NCBI GenBank assembly: GCA_024449915.1
Contig: JAMZAV010000894.1
Location: forward strand, 62,001 to 126,000
Reading direction: 5' to 3'
Source of the DNA: Sweltsa coloradensis
Lineage: Eukaryota; Arthropoda; Insecta; Plecoptera; Chloroperlidae
DNA length: 64,000 bases
The position numbers and the translations under genes were made by a program. Numbering within the stretch: the stretch's first letter is position 1; each line of letters begins with the position of its first letter. Of the stretch, positions 29,066-52,400 are shown piece after piece. The notes beneath the pieces are model-generated. The model saw only the letters and a list, made by a program, of their open reading frames with translations. It did not search any database and had not been told where the DNA came from.

Positions 29066-32000
29066 TTTTTATTGCAATATAATACATCATGTTTTCTCTA
29101 CCAAACTACAAGCCCAGTCCCAGCTTTTCATTGCCCGTTTATGCTTAAATGATCCAAGGAATCAAAATTATGAATCCACAGTGATTTTCTTTCATAGATT
29201 CCACAGAGAAGACATTGTCCTTGGTTATGCAATGGGTGGCCTTGGCTACCTTACTTTGTTACCAAACGAAAGCAAATGATTTTTAAAAATAAAGATACAA
29301 AGTTAAATAAATTCAAAATAACTAAATGTATCAAGACACACTGCTTTGTGCATGATTTACTATTTATTTATTTAGCATCTACCCTATTGAATTATAAAAA
29401 AACTGGTTTACATTGTAAAGTACCAGTCTCTTAAATCTAAAACTTTGTAAAAGTATTTAAGATCCAGTTGGCAGTGACTTCTTAAAAATGTATAAAATGA
29501 TTCAAGTAGGCAGTGATTGTCAGTTGAGTAGTTTGTTTACTTTTATTAGCAAGTTTCAGAAGGCTGTATTTCTCACTTATGGTTTTAAAAGATAAGATAT
29601 TATATTATTTTAAGTTGTAATAATATTCTGATAATGGTTATTAAAAGTAAATACAGCAAATTTAAATTTATAAATAATAAGTAAATATTAAAAAGTGTTT
29701 TATGTGATGTGTAAAAAATATACAAAAATCTAAAACTTTCAAACAATGATTTTTGGCCATGAACAGAATAGCCATCTTGGATGCTACTTACATGTAGTCA
29801 GGTCAAGGAGTTTTTCCTATGGTAATACAAAGCAAAAGTGATTCATTTTTAAAACTAATTTCAGTTATAAGTTTATGTGTCTGCAACTTGGCACCTATTA
29901 ATGTACTTTTAAGAAGATTGCAAGAGAAGAGAAGTAAGAAGATTAGAAGTGTAAAGGCTAGCAAGAGAAGACTACAGATGGGTGAAGAATCATATTCAAA
30001 CACAACAGAAACTGATGGACTATAAAGAAGGTCGTATGATATAAACTTTCATGACCAATGGGGTCGTTATCAAGCAGATCAATTTAACAAAATAATTGCT
30101 GTACTATTATTACTTGGTTTAAAAATAAATGTCTAAGTATATGTTAATTTGTATGCCAAGTGTGTTTGCTCATTGACTGTGTAGGCTAGCCGAGGTGGAT
30201 GAGATTTAATATATGGTAGCCTAACAAAAGGTTAAGTGTTAGGGAGTGGTGTATCGTTACAACATACATCACTGGCAATAGAAATCATATCAACAATTCG
30301 ATAAGAGTTTTACTATTAGGTAAATGATTAATTTTAAAATCATTTGGTAGTTTGTATGAAATGGGTAAGGAACTAAAAGTATGTAGAGGAGGGGAGAGTA
30401 AGGATTACTGGGTTAGTACCAGTATTTGAGTGTTATACTCATAGAAATAAAATATTTTGGAGGAAGAAGCCTTGATTTAATAAGCACTCATTTCCAGTTA
30501 TAACTTCAATTTCAATTCAAATTCATATCATAATGTTACCGGGATAAACCCAATTTTGTTATTCTTACATTCCACGATTAGCATTTAGAGCTGTTCTAAC
30601 TTCTAATATAGGTAGATAAATTTGTAACTCAGATGGTTGGCAATACGTATTTCAAATTCGTCAATTTCGTAATATTACGTTTCTAATAATTTATATTACT
30701 CCTAGGTACTGGTAAATAAATTTATTTTTTATTTTGAGATGCTGTAGGCTTTCACGACCTGAAGATGAGTTTTGAATTATCCTTGGGCTGTTGCGTCGTG
30801 ACGATGAAGAGGTACTGCTTGACATTTTGCCACCTGTATTAATGTGTTGTTAAGAATGTTGCATACTGTATAATTGAATTTATTATGATTAAACAACAAT
30901 CATGTACAGTCCAAAAATCTTAATTTAATGCAAGGATCATTCGAAACTAAATTTTTTTATGCTTCCCGCATACTAAAAAATTAAAATTATTGTCAAGAAA
31001 ACTTTGAACTTAGTAAAATGTTGTATTTCATAGTTAGAACCGGTTAATACTGGTACATACAACATACATAATAATAATAATAATAAAATCACATCCACAA
31101 TACATAAATTATCTCATATCAAAGAAATCGCTCTTCATCCAAATGGTAGCATACCGGATACCGGTAATGAAGGGGAATGTGAGCTAGGCTAATATATTAT
31201 TCTAAAAAAACTACTGTATACAATGATTAAAAAACAAATCCTTGTGTAAAAAAATGACTAGAGTTAAGTAGCACATATTTAAAAATCACAAATTATAAAA
31301 TACTGTAAAACAAGATTGTCAAGTAAGCTTCTTAGCTCAACCATATAAAACCGATGGCAGCAACAGTAGACCTAATTTATCTGAACAACTCATTTCCGAT
31401 ACAGGTCAGTTTACACACTTTTCTTAAGTTTAACAAAGATCAATGAAGCCAGTAGTAACATTATGGCATTTACATAGCTTTCTCCAGATTAAAGAAATTT
31501 AAGAAACCGATAATAAACTGGATAATTAGTAGGTAATCTCTCAAAATACATAGAAAAGGTTTGAACAGAAACCCAACATCAAAATCTTTAACCTTAGAGA
31601 AATGTGTAATCTGTCTGGAAAACTATCACGAGAGAATTTATAGTTGCTACCTAATGGTTTTCATCTTCGTTATATTTTAAAGCTTAAACTACGAATGAAC
31701 CAGAATAAAATAGGTTACTGCTTGCACACTGGCATTAGGTCAAGCTTCAAAGAGCTTCAAAGTCAGTAGTACGTACACTACTACAAACTTACTCGAGGCC
31801 TACAACACAAACTTGTTTCTTGTAAGAGGGAATTATCCAATTCCAGGAATTGTTTCCGAGTGTCTCATATATAGTACCTAACTAATATAACTTCATATTA
31901 ACTGAATAATGTGAATCATGCTGTCATGCTCTAAATCTCTAAGGATATGTTCATTTTACATTCTTGTGCAAAACCATTGTCAAGCAAATCAACCCTCCAT

Positions 32001-32496
32001 AGGACCACACACATGTAGGGCTACCTATTACTGTAACGCACCATGATGACACACACAAATATATGGAGGTACATACATTTGTGGCCTGTTCGACTGGCTG
32101 CACTATGCATCACAGATACGACTTTACTAGTGATTGAGAGCTGTGAATGCACTCAATGCATGCCAGTCGAATATGCTTCTAATTCTCCATTTCAGTCAAA
32201 AGATTTAAATTACATCTTGGAATCAGTAGTTGAGAATGCATTACGCGCCTTGTTTAGGCTATTTTCTCCATCGTGGTCATCATAATTTTCGGAAGTCCTA
32301 TAACCGTACACAGCATAACAGTAAAGTGGTTCCAAAGAAACCGTACCGATCAGAGTGCAAATTATGACCAGTCAGTGGTCAGTATTTCAAATTGATCTTG
32401 TTGGTTGACCACTATGGTATATCCCATCGTTGTGACGCCTGAGTTGGCAAAGTTACTTTGGAACAACTTTACCTACGTTCAGATCTTGGAATACTT
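29066..32496. other. Intergenic and 3' flank of MAPK15
   Basis: Mostly unique AT-rich sequence. An inverse retroelement tail (CATCTACCCTATTGAATTAT) lies near 29380. No gene or RNA could be supported. The MAPK15 3' UTR should occupy the right end. Confidence 0.4.
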
Positions 32497-43866
<11,370 letters not shown>

Positions 43867-46242
43867 TTTAAAATTATTCTGAGCGTGTAGGCCTATCTTG
43901 TCTTGTTTACAACCTTATCAATTTTAATAACTTTGTTATTGTTGCCATGACAACCAATGACATTCATGTCAGATCAGTGTGAATCGATAAAAGTAGTTTT
44001 TCAACTTTCTTATCGACAATGTATGAAATTAAAGAGCTACAACAACCACAACTACAATTTAAAGTACTCTTTGTGAAGGAGCTCGATGTCACGGACAGCA
44101 GCTGTTGTCATTCCAAGGCCACTTGAACTTTATTTTACCCAGAATGCATCAGTATCAAACATGTCCGCTGTTGTATTGTCTGTTGAGTGTAATACGCATT
44201 TATATATAAATTGAAGTATTTCAATAGTTTTACGGTGTCATTCAGAGTTATGTACTGCAAACGAAACAGTGGTAATATTTGAGTTGTTGAATGTATTTGT
44301 TTTTTAAGTAATTTGATAAAAAGTGGTAAATCTGAAGCGTCAAACGTTTGACAAATTCACGTGCGACGATGGTTACGAAATAGGCCTTTGATCACTTCGC
44401 ACAGGTCTACATAAAAGCATTTAAAACATAAATGCCATTAATCTGTAGATCTTAAACATGTAGACTGCAGGTATGAACATATTTCATGTTCGTTTTTTAT
44501 AGTGTACGCCTAATTTAAGCAATTTTCGCTAGTAACTAGCCCGAGGGCTAAGTGAAAGTGTTGAATGGATGTTGACAGTTTTGACAGCTGCCCAAATTTT
44601 CATGTTTTCTCATCCTTTGTTCAAATGTGCTTTATAATTTGTCAATTTTGTGTTTTAGATTGGTCTATAGATTTGACTGAATGGTTGTAGCTCGCCCGGC
44701 GCTGCATCAGATTAGCGCCGGAAAAGTTTCCATCAACACCAAAGTAGGTCTATGTTATTGATATCTTGATTTCTTGAGTGTTTCATATTGCCTGGGCCCA
44801 AGCTCTAGGCCTAGGCCCTATGCCTAAACTTGGCCTAGGGAATTCCGGGGGTCCAAGGTCTAGCCTAGGTTTAGTCCAATCCAACACTGGCACACATCTT
44901 TGTGCCTATTAAAAAACTGAGCGTTGGCCCAAGGCTAGGGCTAAGGGTAGGCCTAGGCTACAGTTAGACGTAGGGTCTCAATAATTTAAGTTCGATTTCG
45001 AATGGACCATTGCTGTCGCATACCTTCACCATCTAATCTTCTTCAGTAGGTATCTTCCTGGTCGCAAAATGGTCCCGTCCGCCCTGTGGCAACCACTTGC
45101 CTCTTAAATCAAATTATCCAAGGTTGCCATCCCCCAACCCAAACGCAACCTTAAATACCTTAAATATCCACTAGCTACAACAATCCATAACTGTTTGTTC
45201 CAAGAAACCATATAGAGACTGCGTTCCGTTACCTGCTGGCTCTACTGGGAGCACAAGTAAACAACAGTGCTAGCCTGCGCGGTCAGTAGGCCTAGAAAAC
45301 GGAATGGTTCCCAGTAAAAAGCATCCAGCACAAACACTGCAGCTGTCAGAAAAATAATCGCGCAGTTCAATTTAAAACATGATATTAATTATTTAGGGTA
45401 AACTTGAAGAGAAATGAAAAGATTTCACGTTTATCCTCGTTATGGATTTAACAAATAAATTATTCTCTTGGCGGAATATTTAAAGCCGTCATCTACCTAC
45501 CTAGGCCTAAAGTCATCGACCCATTAATTCAACTATGAATTAAAAAAGAAGTGTAAGCTCGCAAATAAATATTCTTAGCTCATTCCGAATTATTATTGTC
45601 ATTTTTATTCCAGTGCAATATCAAATATCTCATTTTTTCTGAACAAATAAAGCATTTTATTAACTTTGGAAGCAAACTGACATTCAACGCCGCCATGACA
45701 CTAGCTGGTTTACTGGCGATACTGAGCGAGAAACCTCCAGCACTTCCAGTTACTGAAGGCGCTGGGCCAGCAATTTGCGGGACGCTCAGCACACTGCTGA
45801 CAGCAGTTAACGGAACGGTTTACAGTAAAGCTGGCTACTGGTTCAGTACGTCCAGCAGGTAACGGAACGCACTCAGAGACTACCTGCCCAAATCAGTTCT
45901 TAGGTAGGCCTACCAGGCCTACATTCTGCTAACAAAACTTGTTGCATGACAGACAGAAAAAGAGGGAGCTGATGTTGGCCTAAATAAGAGACAGTGTGGT
46001 TTTCTCATTGTGAGCCATATAACGGAACCAGTATCCCTTAATCTAAACATTGTAGGCCTACTGATGCTATTTTGGCTTAAGCCAATTGGTAGTAATTTTT
46101 GTGCCTAGTTTGGGTAGGGTATTGACTAATTCACACTAAATAAATAAATTTGTATTTAGTCTACTCGTACTCAAACACTTTTTTGTGTTGCATTTCGTAG
46201 GTGTGTTGTCCTTTGCTTGAGGTTGAATATGCCGGCTACGGC
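43867..46242. promoter_or_regulatory. Shared upstream region of MAPK15 and the PLAG-type gene
   Basis: 2376 bp separate two divergent start codons. The region must contain both promoters and at least one PLAG 5' exon, because TTTCGTAG at 46193-46200 looks like an acceptor. No TATA box is evident. TAGGCCTA palindromes are dense around 44800-44960. A transposon occupies 45221-45870. Confidence 0.5.
45221..45870. mobile_element. DNA transposon, perfect 19-bp terminal inverted repeats
   Basis: GCGTTCCGTTACCTGCTGG at 45221 and its exact inverse ending at 45870, flanked by ACT on both sides (45218-45220, 45871-45873), suggesting a 3-bp target duplication. The interior repeats GTTAACGGAACGG-type phrases. 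An 88-codon frame at 45596 has no recognised domain. Confidence 0.8.
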
Positions 46243-46441
46243 ATGGATCACCCTGCAAGCGACCGCAGCGACCGGCAACTGCGACCGCGAGCGCTTTGCT
46301 TGCGCTGCAAACGGCTTGAGTCGCTGTGCGCTTGCAAGAAGCAGAGACAGCCAGCGTCACAGCGTATTGCAACAGCGACGTCGACGAGAAGTAGAACGTC
46401 ACAAGTATCAGATGAACCTTCAGAAGTGGAGAGCACAGGAG
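46243..46441 (+). CDS. PLAG1-like: PLAG-type coding exon 1
   Basis: [20 protein letters not shown] begins the protein (context GGCATGG). A Cys cluster [15 protein letters not shown] follows, then Ser/Thr-rich sequence. Ends at phase 1 with GTAGGG. The exon may start at 46201 with a short 5' UTR. Confidence 0.82.
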
Positions 46442-49400
46442 GTAGGGTACCTAGCTATGATGATGTTAGACACTTTAAAGTTACCGGTAACCTTAAATTT
46501 GTGTATGTTTCTCTTCAGCTCCCTAGTTAGGTAGGGCTATCGATAATTAATTATCTCTTAAACTGCAATGCTCCGTGCTATGGATAGACTATGGTTTAAA
46601 AAGGAAGACAAAAAGTAATATTAAGTATCAGCAGGCCCTAGGCCAACATAAATAGGCCTACCGGTAGGCCTACTCTGGGTTGTATTTTTTGCTAAATCTT
46701 TAAAAAAATAGTCTCTTCCGTTGATCAAAGACAGCTAACGTAAGGAAATTAGTAGGGGTTTGGAACTTTTTGGGTCCAAATTTCAATTAGGCCTACCTAA
46801 GGTTGATTTCAGTCCCCTGAATTGACATAATTTTAAAATTAAAATATTAGGGAACCTGAGGCAAAAGTTTCTAAAGGAAGGTAAAAAGACGTCATTACAA
46901 TTTGCAAATTAATACAAAGTAAAAATGAATGTGCAATAAAATGAAAATGGTAGGCCTACATGCATCAAGGCCTATCATTACAATATAATATATTGATTCT
47001 AGCAGAGCTGTCCAAGGGTTTGGCCACCAGAAGTCGGGCCGTTGTATCATCATCAGCCCAGCCGGCATACTCGGATGATCCCGGGCCAAGCACTAGCACC
47101 GCCCCCCTGCCAACTGTGGAGGTGATGCTTCCGGGTTACTTCCTCAAGTCCGACCCGGACTCCCCGTCGACCAGCTTCGAAGTGAAGCTCGAACCCTCCT
47201 CCCAGGAGGCCGTGCCCTCCGGTTCGATGCAGCTCAGAGCCCACACGTCGACGGCGAGGGAAACCACTTCTTTGTACTCGCACTTGCTGCTCGAGGCTCT
47301 CGGGAAGACTTCAAGCGAGAGTTCCGAGACAAATTCTAGCGACTCGTTGACCACCACCTCTTCTTCTTCTACTTCTTCTACTTCTTCTTACGAATTCAGC
47401 AGGATACAGCAAGAAGGTGAAGCTGCTGTGGATGAGGTGAGACAATTGTCATTGTAGATGCTATTTCTGTATGCTATTTCTCCTCTGAGACAGAAATAAT
47501 AATCTACCAGCATAATTGCTTAGCGCTCTTAGAAACATTAGGTTTGTTCTTCGTCAACCACTTTTTATAACTATTGTAAACTAGGGTACTGTAAAATTTG
47601 TGATAGGACAAATTAACAAATCTAATAGCTAGTGAACCAACCGTTTTTTATGCCACACCCTGAAGGAAATAGAATCCTGATATGATATGATATGATATGA
47701 TATGATTATGATATGATATGATTTTATATTTGATTCATTCATTAAATGCATATAATATATTTTTTTTATTTGTTACCAAAATTGTTGTGTTTAAATGCAT
47801 TGTTGTTGTAATGCTACTATTTCAAATATTTACGAAAATGTAGTTTATTGTTGTTTCTGCATCTATGTAATTAGATTTATTTAGTTGTCCTCCTTTGTAA
47901 ATCAGTTTTTATAACTGAATAGGATAGACGTTAAATAAATAAATAAATAAACTACAAATTGATAATCTATTCAGTCAGATGTTATAATAGCTCACCCTCC
48001 CCAAGTTTAGAATTAACTGTTCGTTACGCTTTCACTTCCGCGCGGCATAGATTTGATCAGTACCTATGACTTGCTGACCAACACCTTTTCCCAATTATCC
48101 CAACCACAAAACATAGAAGGAACTATAGGATACACTCGTTGAAGGTCTGATTCGTAGGCAAGAACGTAGGCTTACATATCTAATTGAGATTTATTTATTT
48201 GTCTATCCTATTCAGTTATAAAAAGTAAAAACTGATTTACAAAGGACAACAAAATAAATCTAATAAAACTATTAACATAGAAAACGACATAGAAAAGGTG
48301 TAGGGACTTATAGGCCGATAATTCTTATCAGATGGCAACACTAGTAACACGTAGTTTCTTCATCTGTTACAGCCCGGCACACCCCAGCCATCTACCAGCC
48401 AGCATGTGCCAATATGTGACACTCCAAAGAGTACCAATATTGAAATGACACCACGAAGGCTTTTCTCGAGTCCGGACAAGAAGTCCACCAGATCTATTCC
48501 ACCTTCGCAAACCAAAGGCAAATCACCAGTGCACTCCACAGTAACCAGAGCTGTGAAACCTACCATAAAATCCCCACCAGATGTGTTCAAATTCTCTACC
48601 GCATCAGAGCTTAGAGAAGGTAGTTCTGCGCCTCCTAGGACTGTTGCCAAAAGTTCGAGAGTACGTAAAGTTGCGCCGAAACGGTCCCGAATGCAAAAGA
48701 CGCCCGCGCGTGGTTCCCCTAAAGCGGCGAGCGGTGGAGAACCACCGAGCATTCCGAGCACGTCGCGCGGATCTAGTCAGAAGGGCCACGTGTGCCCTGA
48801 ATGCGGGAAGGCGTTTGGGAGTCCGGGAAAACTCAGCCAACACATGTTTTCCCACACGGGAGAACGACCGTTCCCGTGCACCCAGTGTTCCAAGGCGTTC
48901 TCGAGCAAGTTCAAGCTCGTGAGGCACAACCTCATACACTCAACAGTGCGCAGGTTTGTAGGAAGGCTCTTGCATATAATTCATTCATGGTAATCATCAT
49001 GGGTGGCAAACATCATTTTAAAAATGGGGATCGTGGAGGGGGTAGGTATTGACATTGAATTTTTTTTTCCGTGGGGGCTGTATCTTGTCCATGTAATCAG
49101 TGTTCTCCCCAGGCCCGGACCGCCGGGCGGGCCGCCCGGCGATAATTCCCTGCCGCCCGGCAATAAAAATTTTGAAAAAAAAAATTAACAAAATTTTGAA
49201 AAAAAATTTTTTGATTTTTTTTTTTAAATTTTTTTTTACTTAACGATTTGCGAATTTAATAAACTATCTGTCCACTGAACGTTAAAACGTCCCATCCCTA
49301 AACTGCAGCACAGATTGTAAACAACATCGTGGAGGCTAATCTCGCTGATCACTATAGAACCCGACAAGGAATGCATTTGAACGAAACACATAAGTTGGCA

Positions 49401-52400
49401 AAATGGCAATCATCGCTATGATCGTGAACATTAACTGCACACAAGGAGCACACACAAGTGAACAATTTTAGCAATTTTCCAAGTTTATTGATTGCTAGGA
49501 CGAATTTTGAAGTAATAAAAATGAAGTCATCAAATATAACAATGTTTCAAGTTACAAATCCTACAAATCTTAGATTATAACCACTTAGAAAGAATAACAT
49601 CATCACCTTTATACGGGCCTATTGTACTCATTGTAGCAATAGGACTACAGTAATTCACAAAGCCTACATTACAAAGGAGAAAATATACTTAAGACTATGA
49701 TTTCAATCAAATTTGAAATGTTTATAGGCCAACTTCATACCACTAAACCAACAAAAGTAAGCAACTTTAAAAGGTCTTCAAAAACCTCTAAAACTCACCA
49801 AATCGAATCTAGGATCTCAAATTTTTCCGGGGGCAAGCCCCCGGACCCCCACTATTTTTGGCCCTACCCGCGAGTACCCGGCAATGTTTATGAAATGCCC
49901 AGTGAACATTTTTTTCTGGGGAGAACACTGATGTAATAATACAATGGGTTTGAAAATTTTGGGGGATATCTTTTTAAATATTGTGATATAGGTACTCAAA
50001 CCAAATGTCAATAGGTGTATGTATACCATTTGATTTTTTGCCCCCCCCCAATGTAGGTCCAATGGTCATGGAAACTAATTTCCCGCTTCTATTGTTGAAT
50101 TCAATGATCCCTTCTTTATGTAGCCTAGATTCAATAAAGAACTAGTTTAGGTGCCATCGTAGGTTATTAACTTATTATGCTGGAATACGATAGCCTAATG
50201 CCACTGGTTTACCAATAAGATTGTTGACACTTGAATATGAATCCCATGGTCCTTCTTAATGAAATGAAAGAAAATCCAAATGTAGGCCTAATGCATTAGC
50301 CTTCATTTCAGGTTTGTGTGTGGAACATGTGGACGCCAATTCCATCGAAAAGACCATCTCCAAAACCACGCCAAGATTATGGGCGCAAGTTAAAGTTCCG
50401 GCGACAGAGGGGTTGCAACAAGAATACACCAGTGCCAATAGGAAAACTAAGTTTGACCTGTTTCTGTTGAAAATTGCACATCTTTTCAATTCCATTTATG
50501 CTTCTGGCAAGGTCAGTTTTTTGTCTTGCTCTTGCAATACTATTCTCTTTTCCCCTTTTTTAAACAGCTTCTTTCTTCCTGAAAGTAATTTCAATGACTC
50601 CCCATCTCCTCTATAGCCTCCCCCACTCCCTTCTTTTTCTTCTTCCTTGCATTCTTTTTGCACATATTCTTGAGCATTTTCATGGTTATTGCATCATAAT
50701 AATTTTTTATCCTCAACCTCATACTTTAAAGGGAAATTCTTTTTGAAAAGGGGAAATTTTGAAAAATTAAGTTTTTTTAAAGCATAAAGCCTCACGAGTG
50801 CAATTTGCAAGCATAGGCTGTCATAGAGCACAGGAGCGGTTAAGGGTCATATTAATGTGATACATATGATATGAAATGATAAATGATTCATAACGAAGTC
50901 ATTTGCTAACAAGTCTGAAAAGGGGTAAGGCAAAATTTATACCCTAGCCCTACTTTTTTGTTTTTGAGAAAGTTTTTTAAAAACTTCCAAAAAAATTAAA
51001 AATGATCACTTAAAAGTTCCCCAAACTAAAAGTTTTTAAAAAGTTCCCCCAAAAAGTAACTCGTAAATTCCCCAAGAGATTTGACCTAGGTATGCTAGCA
51101 TATGATGAGAAATTAGTTTTCCAAATGTGGTGTTTGTTATTGCAGCGCCAGGGAAACACTCTGCAGCGCACGCAGCTCAAGATGGGCAGCTGGACGTAGC
51201 TCTGTGGGGAAAAAGTTTCGCCACCCGCCGGAAGGTTTCATCACTGAAGGTACGCCAGAGTAGGGCTGAAAGAGAAGGGAAAGTCGGCTAACTTAAACCC
51301 TTTCGGATCAAACATTTTTTTTTTATTTAGAAGCCCCGTGCTACTGTTAACTAGTACCGTATTTACTCGATTTTAGGTCGACATGAATGAAAATTTGAAG
51401 GTCTAAAAGTGGGTGGACTTACAATTGCATACAAATTTTTGAAAAAAATACGCGGTTTTTTAATAGATAATAGTTCCCAACGAAAAATTATGTCACCAAG
51501 ACGTGGGGGGTCAGTAATCACAGAACAATTAACATTCAAAGGGAAATACTCTGTAACTTGAAAGGGAAAAATTCGGAAAAGTGTTTGAACGGTCGTAGTT
51601 CGAGCGAAAAAACATTATTAATATATAAATACATATACGTATATAGCAAAATAAAAAACAATACAATACAATTTGGTTTACTATAAACTAACTAAAAATA
51701 GCCTGTTACATAAATGAGCATTTACTACTCCGGACTAAGTACCATAATTATATAAACATACATTATAAAATGCTTTTCCACAACAAGGATGTTTGATTAA
51801 TAAAACAATGATAAAACAGTGATAAAACAATGATAAAAAGTGATATATTTGGTATCTACCAGGTAAACATGTCATCCCTTTTCATTGGTGATGTATTCAT
51901 TTAGTGTGTAGAAACAGTTTTCTATCTGGTATTTTTTTATTGCTAAGATCTGTTTGTCGGTGCTTGTTAAGTTTTTAATGTTAGGAGGTAGTCTATTAAA
52001 TAAAGTTATGCCCATATTTATTATTGATGTCTGTCCCTTTTTTGTGTTGTATTGGCTCGGATGAAGATGCTCTTTCTGTCGTGTATTGTGTGCGTGAACT
52101 TGTGTGTTCGTTGTGAAATCCTGTCTGCTTTTAATGGTTTGTTTTAAAATTTCTAAAATGTATAAGCTTGGCATAGTCATAATTTGAAGATTTTTAAAAG
52201 CTTCCCTACATGATTCCATATTTTTTAGGCCTGCAATGGTCCTGATTGCTCTCTTTTGCAATATAAAAGCATCTTGTGAATTTGTTGAATTTCCCCACAA
52301 GGGGATAGCGTATCTAAGGCGAGCTTCAAGCTTCAAGCGAGGTGTATGTATACCATTTGATTTTTTGCCCCCCCCCCCCCCCCAATGTAGGTCCAATGGT

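Noticed and set aside
45596..45862. 88-codon frame in the shared upstream region
   Set aside because: It ends within the terminal repeat of the transposon at 45221-45870 and shows no known domain.
46217..46534. 105-codon frame overlapping PLAG exon 1 in another frame
   Set aside because: Only the frame starting at 46243 joins in phase to exon 2 across the GTAGGG donor.
48360..48939. Long minus-strand frames opposite PLAG exon 3
   Set aside because: Shadows of the finger-coding exon; no splice or family support.
50314..51251. Extra zinc-finger exons upstream of exons 4-5
   Set aside because: Multiple frameshifts in both, no phase-consistent join, and an intact copy exists at 53118-54101. 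The phases of the remaining exons agree only with the intact copy.
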